A stretch of DNA of 64,000 nt from assembly GCF_018294505.1 (NCBI RefSeq), contig NC_057801.1:428882619-428946618 (forward strand). Direction: 5' to 3'. The DNA is from Triticum aestivum (taxonomy: Eukaryota > Streptophyta > Magnoliopsida > Poales > Poaceae). Position 1 is the first letter of the stretch, and each line of letters opens with the position of its first letter. The translations under genes and the position numbers were made by a program. The notes below the pieces were generated by a model. It made no database searches. It worked only from the letters and a program-made list of their open reading frames with translations, and had not been told where the DNA came from. Shown in pieces: positions 60,201 through 64,000 of this stretch.

Positions 60201-60628
60201 GTAGCGCCTGAACCAGGCTTCGATGACGACGAGTCCGGCGCGCAAATTGTCTTCGGCATTGCAAGGCGGGTTCCTCCTCCGAATATTCCATAGACGATGT
60301 TGAACACTAGGATAGTGTCCGGCTCTGCAAAATAAGTTCCACATGCCACCATAGAGAGAATAATATCTGCACAAATCTAATCTGCTGACGTACTCCGCAG
60401 CATGACATCACACCACGGCCAGGTCTTTATTCGAATCGTTTTACTGTTCCACCTCAGCGCGTTTAGCGAGGCGGTTTCCTTGGCACGTCTTGTCAAAGCA
60501 GAGATCGTGTCCCCTTATTCCGGGATTCTCATCAATACGGGCGTGGGTAACCCAACCGCGCCATTAACCGCGGCGCTTGGGAGATAAGCGAGTTTTATTA
60601 GACTGATGGGGGCTCATAGTCTCGGCCG

Positions 60629-60646
60629 CCCATATAAGGGGATAAG
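60629..60646 (+). promoter_or_regulatory. TATA-like box upstream of antisense gene copy 2
   Basis: CCCATATAAGGGGATAAG lies about 110 bases before the MSGAGG start at 60752. It matches the position and flanks of CTATAAAGGGATAAGAG before copy 1. Confidence 0.5.
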
Positions 60647-60751
60647 GATCCACCCTTTCCATTCACGCCTTATTCCTCCCTTGCTTGTCCATCCGCGCAC
60701 TCGAGCTCCAGTGACCAAGTCCGCACTTCCCACCTCGACCTTTCTCCAATC

Positions 60752-63700
60752 ATGTCTGGAGCGGGAGGTAGATGGATGGCCTCCTCCGTCATGGAGGGGC
60801 AAATCAAAAAGTTGAGGAAGGCCGGATACTTGTCCGACGACATCGCGCACCGGCTTCCCGAGGAGGGGCAACTCGTCCCCACCCCTAGGCCCCATGAGAG
60901 GGTCGTGTTTCTCCCCCATTTCCTCCGCGGACTGGGCTTTCCCCTTCACCCGTTCGTCCGGGGGCTCATGTTCTACTACGGCCTGGACTCCCACGATCTG
61001 GCCCCGAACTTCATCCTCAACATTTTGGTGTTCATCGTCGTATGTGAGGCCTTCCTCCGCATCCAGCCTCACTTTGGCCTATGGCTGAAGATCTTCAGCG
61101 TCAAGCCGAAGGTCGTGGGCGGACGTCAAGCGGAGTGCGGAGGTGCCATGGTTGGCAAAATAGCCAATGTCACATGGCTCGAGGGCGCCTTCGTAGAGAC
61201 CATCAAAGGATGGCAATCGGGGTGGTTCTACATCACCGACCCGCGTGACCCTGAATGGGCAGCGGCCCCCGAATTTCGATCCGGCATCCCCACTCGGCTC
61301 ACATCTTGGAAGGAGACGGGACTATCATGGGGTAGTTCGGGAGAGGTGATCGGACTCCAAACCTGCGTCCGAGACCTGGTGAACAAGAAGGTTGAGCTTG
61401 TCAACGTAGTCCAGGTCATGCTCTTTCGCCGGATTCTTCCGTGTCAACGACGGGCCTTCACCTTATGGGAGTTCGACCCGGCCCAGCACCAGACTCTGTC
61501 CCGGCTTTTTGACACAAAGCACGAGGATGCTTGGAAGGTGCTTTTCAAGAGCTCCGAGGCCTCCCCACCCGTCATCGAGGATCGTGGATTTTGTGCCAAG
61601 CGCCAAGCCATTGAAGTAAGCTCGCCTTTAGTCTTTCTCGGGACACTTGATTTTCATGGTTTGATTTCATGCAGGATCTAAACTCCTGCTCCTTTGACAG
61701 GACTGGAAGAGGACATCCGGGCAGTTTGACTATCTGGCCCCTTTGCCCGAAGGCCCAGCAGACGCGCGCTTGACGAAGCTGCTGGTTCTGGCACCTCACG
61801 TGGTGCCGAAGAAGAAGGCCAAGAAGAAGGCCACGGGGACCCGAAAGAGCTCCTGGCGCATGGTGGTGGCGGATTCATCGCCCGACAACCCCGAAGCACC
61901 CTCCGCCTCTGAGGACGAGGAGGAAGAAGAAGAAGAAGAAGCCTCTCCCCCTCCAGCGAGGGGAGGAAAGAAAAGGAAGGCCGCCCCAACTGGGGGGCGG
62001 AGGGTCCAAGAATGGGAGGACCCTTCTGCCGGACTACGCCTCCGATGCCAAAGTCGGCCGGGAGGAATGGCCATCCAGGGTCAAGCCCCTGGCAAAATCG
62101 TAAGTATCCAGATACCAGAATAACTTATGGCGCTCCTCTGATGTATGGCACCTTCTGACACTGAATTCAATTATGCAGTCCGCCCTGGGCTCAGCTCAGC
62201 GATTCGTCGAGCGGCTCCCTGGACTCGTTGGATGTGAACAGCGCTTCGCTTCCGACGGCCTCCTCCCCTCTCCCTACAGACGACGCTGAGGTGGAGTCCC
62301 AAAAGGGGCTAAACCAGGAGGAGGTGGTCCTGGAGGCGCCACAAGGCGACCTCCCGGAGTCCAGGCCCAAAGGGGGTAAAACCCCGGAGGGATCTAAGTC
62401 CGGCCTTGGGCCGGACACCACTCCGGAACCAACATCAGTTCCAGAGACCGGCAGGCGGTGCCTTCGCAAGAAAGGCGTGCCTACGATGCCGGCGGCCTCC
62501 GTCCAACCGGAGACGCCGGACAACTTGCTGGAGGCGCTTAACGGCGCCTCCATCGATGAGGAGCACCGCACTGTTATGAGTGCGGTGATTCAGAAGGTTC
62601 AGTCCGCCAAGAGCGGAATGACAGAAGCTTGTACCAGCCTGCTAACAGGCTTCGATGTATGTAAAACATATAAAAATGTTACCGCATAGACAGTAGCCCC
62701 TGATGCTCAGTTCGGCGTTCGAAAAGAAAAGCCGAGCTGAGGATCTAAAAAGATATACGCAGGAGTCTAACATAAATGTGTCAATATGGGAATGCAGGCT
62801 GCGCTGCTGACCTCTGCCGCACTGACTGCGGAGGTCAATACATTGAAGAAGAGCCTTGAGCGGTCCGAGAACGAGCTCGGCAGTGCCAAGAAGCAGCTCA
62901 AGGACAAGGAGGGTACGCAATACCTTGTGTAAATGTATATATAAATACTTGGATGCAAATAATAATAGGACAAACGTGAATGTTGCAGGGACCACGTCTG
63001 AGGTGGCGACCCTGAAGGAGGCGGTGTCCAAGGCCGAAAACAATGCGGCCTTGGAGCGCACCGAGCGAGAGAAATAGGAGGCACGGGTGGCGGAGGAGCG
63101 GCTAGAGCTCCAGGCTCTCGTGGAGAAACACGAGAGTTTAGAGCGTGACTCGAAGACTCGAGAGTCCGAGCTCGCCTTGGCTCTTGAGAGTGCCAAAACC
63201 GCTAAGGCCGAAGCCCAAAAGGCCCTCCAGGAGATTGAGGCGATAAAGAAGATAGCGGCGGGTAAGGCATTCTTTATGCAAAGCAAGCATATAAAAGTGA
63301 ATTATCTGTTACTTACCCGAATCCGGAGCTCTCCAGGAGCGTTCGCCGATCTGCCCTGTAGTGTGTCTGATGCTGTCGCGTTCTATCGCGCCGCTCGACG
63401 AAAAAGGTGTTCTGGTCTCAATATGCTGAGGCCGGACATCCGGTGCCCCTGAGCGACCAGCTGAAGTAGCTGGTCGAGCTCCACAAGGTGGCCGAACAGG
63501 CCATGAAGGGCCTCATAGTTCGGCTGTGGCCAGGAGAAGCCATGCCTGGGACCTACTTCGGTCTGGTGCGGCGGCTGGTGGACGCTTGTCCCTGGATTGA
63601 AGCCATCAAGCGCTCCATCTGTATTGAAGGTGCCCGTCGGGCCCTTGCCCGTGCTAAAGTGCATTGGGGGAAGATGGATGCCGAGAAGCTTGTGACGGAC

Positions 63701-63811
63701 CCGCCACCGTTGGGCAAGGAGTATCGCAAGCCCGAGATGTATTATGAGGGTGTCCTGAAGGGTGCCCGCATTATGGCGGGTGAATGCTCCAAAGATGTAA
63801 TTTTTGAGTAG
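60752..63811 (+). pseudogene. Antisense five-exon gene inside the Gypsy element (plant mobile domain plus coiled coil), copy 2
   Basis: Inferred exons are 60752-61615 (864 bp), 61701-62099, 62179-62656, 62798-62912 (115 bp) and 62989-63811, with GT donors (GTAAGC, GTAAGT, GTATGT, GTACGC) and AG acceptors. Exon 1 is fully open: MSGAGGRW, then FLPHFLRGLGFPLHPFVRGLM, IVVCEAFLRIQPHFGLW, the plant-mobile/Transposase_28 core, ending FCAKRQAIE. Exon 2 is basic then acidic (SASEDEEEEEEEEASPPP) with one frameshift near 62030. Exon 3 ends with SIDEEHRTVMSAVIQKV and CTSLLTGFD. Exons 4-5 are coiled coil (EVNTLKKSLERSENELGSAKK) followed by WPGEAMPGTYFGLVRRLV. Damage: TAG at 63075-63077, a frameshift near 63400, TAG near 63468. 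Splicing is inferred from reading frame and from agreement with copy 1. The biochemical role is unknown. Confidence 0.82.
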
Positions 63812-64000
63812 ACTCGCATCTGTTATCCTGTGCGCTGAAAACTTTGTTCATATGCGCTAAGCAACGCTTGTTAATTTAAAGTATTACCATCTGTGCGGAC
63901 GTTTATTAAATCTGAGAGATGCAAGTCGTCGGCTTCTGCCCCCATGCCACGAGTGCTGGGGTGTTCGGGATAAACCTGAGCGCTCTTGTTCCCATTCTTG
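63812..64000. other. Sequence downstream of antisense gene copy 2
   Basis: AT-rich trailing sequence with no gene seen. It would correspond to the region downstream of copy 1 below 20724 and is probably the 3' untranslated part of the antisense transcript, opposite the element's pol side. Confidence 0.5.

Larger units (their letters stand above)
59729..64000 (-). mobile_element. Second 480-bp-LTR-family Gypsy element, minus strand, running off the window
   Basis: The 3' LTR is 59729-60200. It is followed on the plus strand by the antisense gene (60752-63811). The order matches the reverse complement of 24976-20724 in the first copy. Gag, protease and the 5' LTR would lie beyond 64000. Both copies can be aligned along the LTR and the antisense gene. 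Confidence 0.88.

Overview
This window looks like intergenic DNA from a large-genome Triticeae grass (wheat, Aegilops or barley type). The Copia LTRs match the Angela/BARE and WIS type as I remember it: termini TGTTGGAAATATGCCC or TGAAGGAAATATGCCC at one end and CCCCAACA at the other, about 1.75 kb long, with an initiator-Met primer site. The Gypsy LTRs begin TGATAC(A/G)TCTCCAACG. I find no convincing single-copy host gene, rRNA, tRNA or CRISPR array. Nearly every base belongs to an LTR retrotransposon, and the window is a stack of nested insertions that can be ordered by junctions and target-site duplications (TSDs). Family names come from memory of repeat families; boundaries and TSDs are read directly from the sequence.

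Left stack (1-25437). Bases 1-1553 look like the end of a Gypsy LTR inserted in the 5' leader of a plus-strand WIS-like Copia element. That element has a decayed gag-pol at about 2190-5930 and a 3' LTR at 5970-7242 plus 24982-25437. The LTR is split by a Gypsy element with 480-bp LTRs (7243-24976, TSD GCCGG). That Gypsy element is itself split by an Angela-like Copia element (8522-17049, TSD GAACC) whose genes are badly decayed. The 480-bp-LTR element has sense gag and protease remnants, no visible reverse transcriptase or integrase, and a five-exon gene on the opposite strand.

Middle stack (25438-52647). A minus-strand WIS-like element provides an inverted leader (25438-26446), its primer site and its 5' LTR (26464-26948 plus 51372-52647). 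The LTR is interrupted by a Gypsy element (26949-51371). Inside that lies a related Gypsy element (28719-45735, TSD AAGGT) with gag and protease. Inside that lies a young Angela-like Copia element (34177-42961, TSD ACATA) whose gag-pol frame is broken by one in-frame stop. The two Gypsy elements carry different coding modules but share a non-coding 3' region.

Right flank (52648-64000). This part holds older fragments: tandemly duplicated pieces of a plant-mobile-domain gene, a stand-alone Gypsy LTR, an LTR fragment and another plant-mobile-domain fragment. A minus-strand LTR (56437-57297) is followed by a plus-strand open frame that reads as a B3 DNA-binding domain. From 59729 a second 480-bp-LTR-family element, on the minus strand, runs out of the window. 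It carries the same five-exon antisense gene with conserved splice sites and two equal exon lengths.

The most unusual content is the genes carried antisense by Gypsy-type elements (the five-exon gene and the B3-like frame), and two Gypsy elements that keep an identical 51-bp non-coding motif while differing in coding content. Every reading frame of substance is damaged in this window; the least damaged is the Angela-like gag-pol at 37195-41175.
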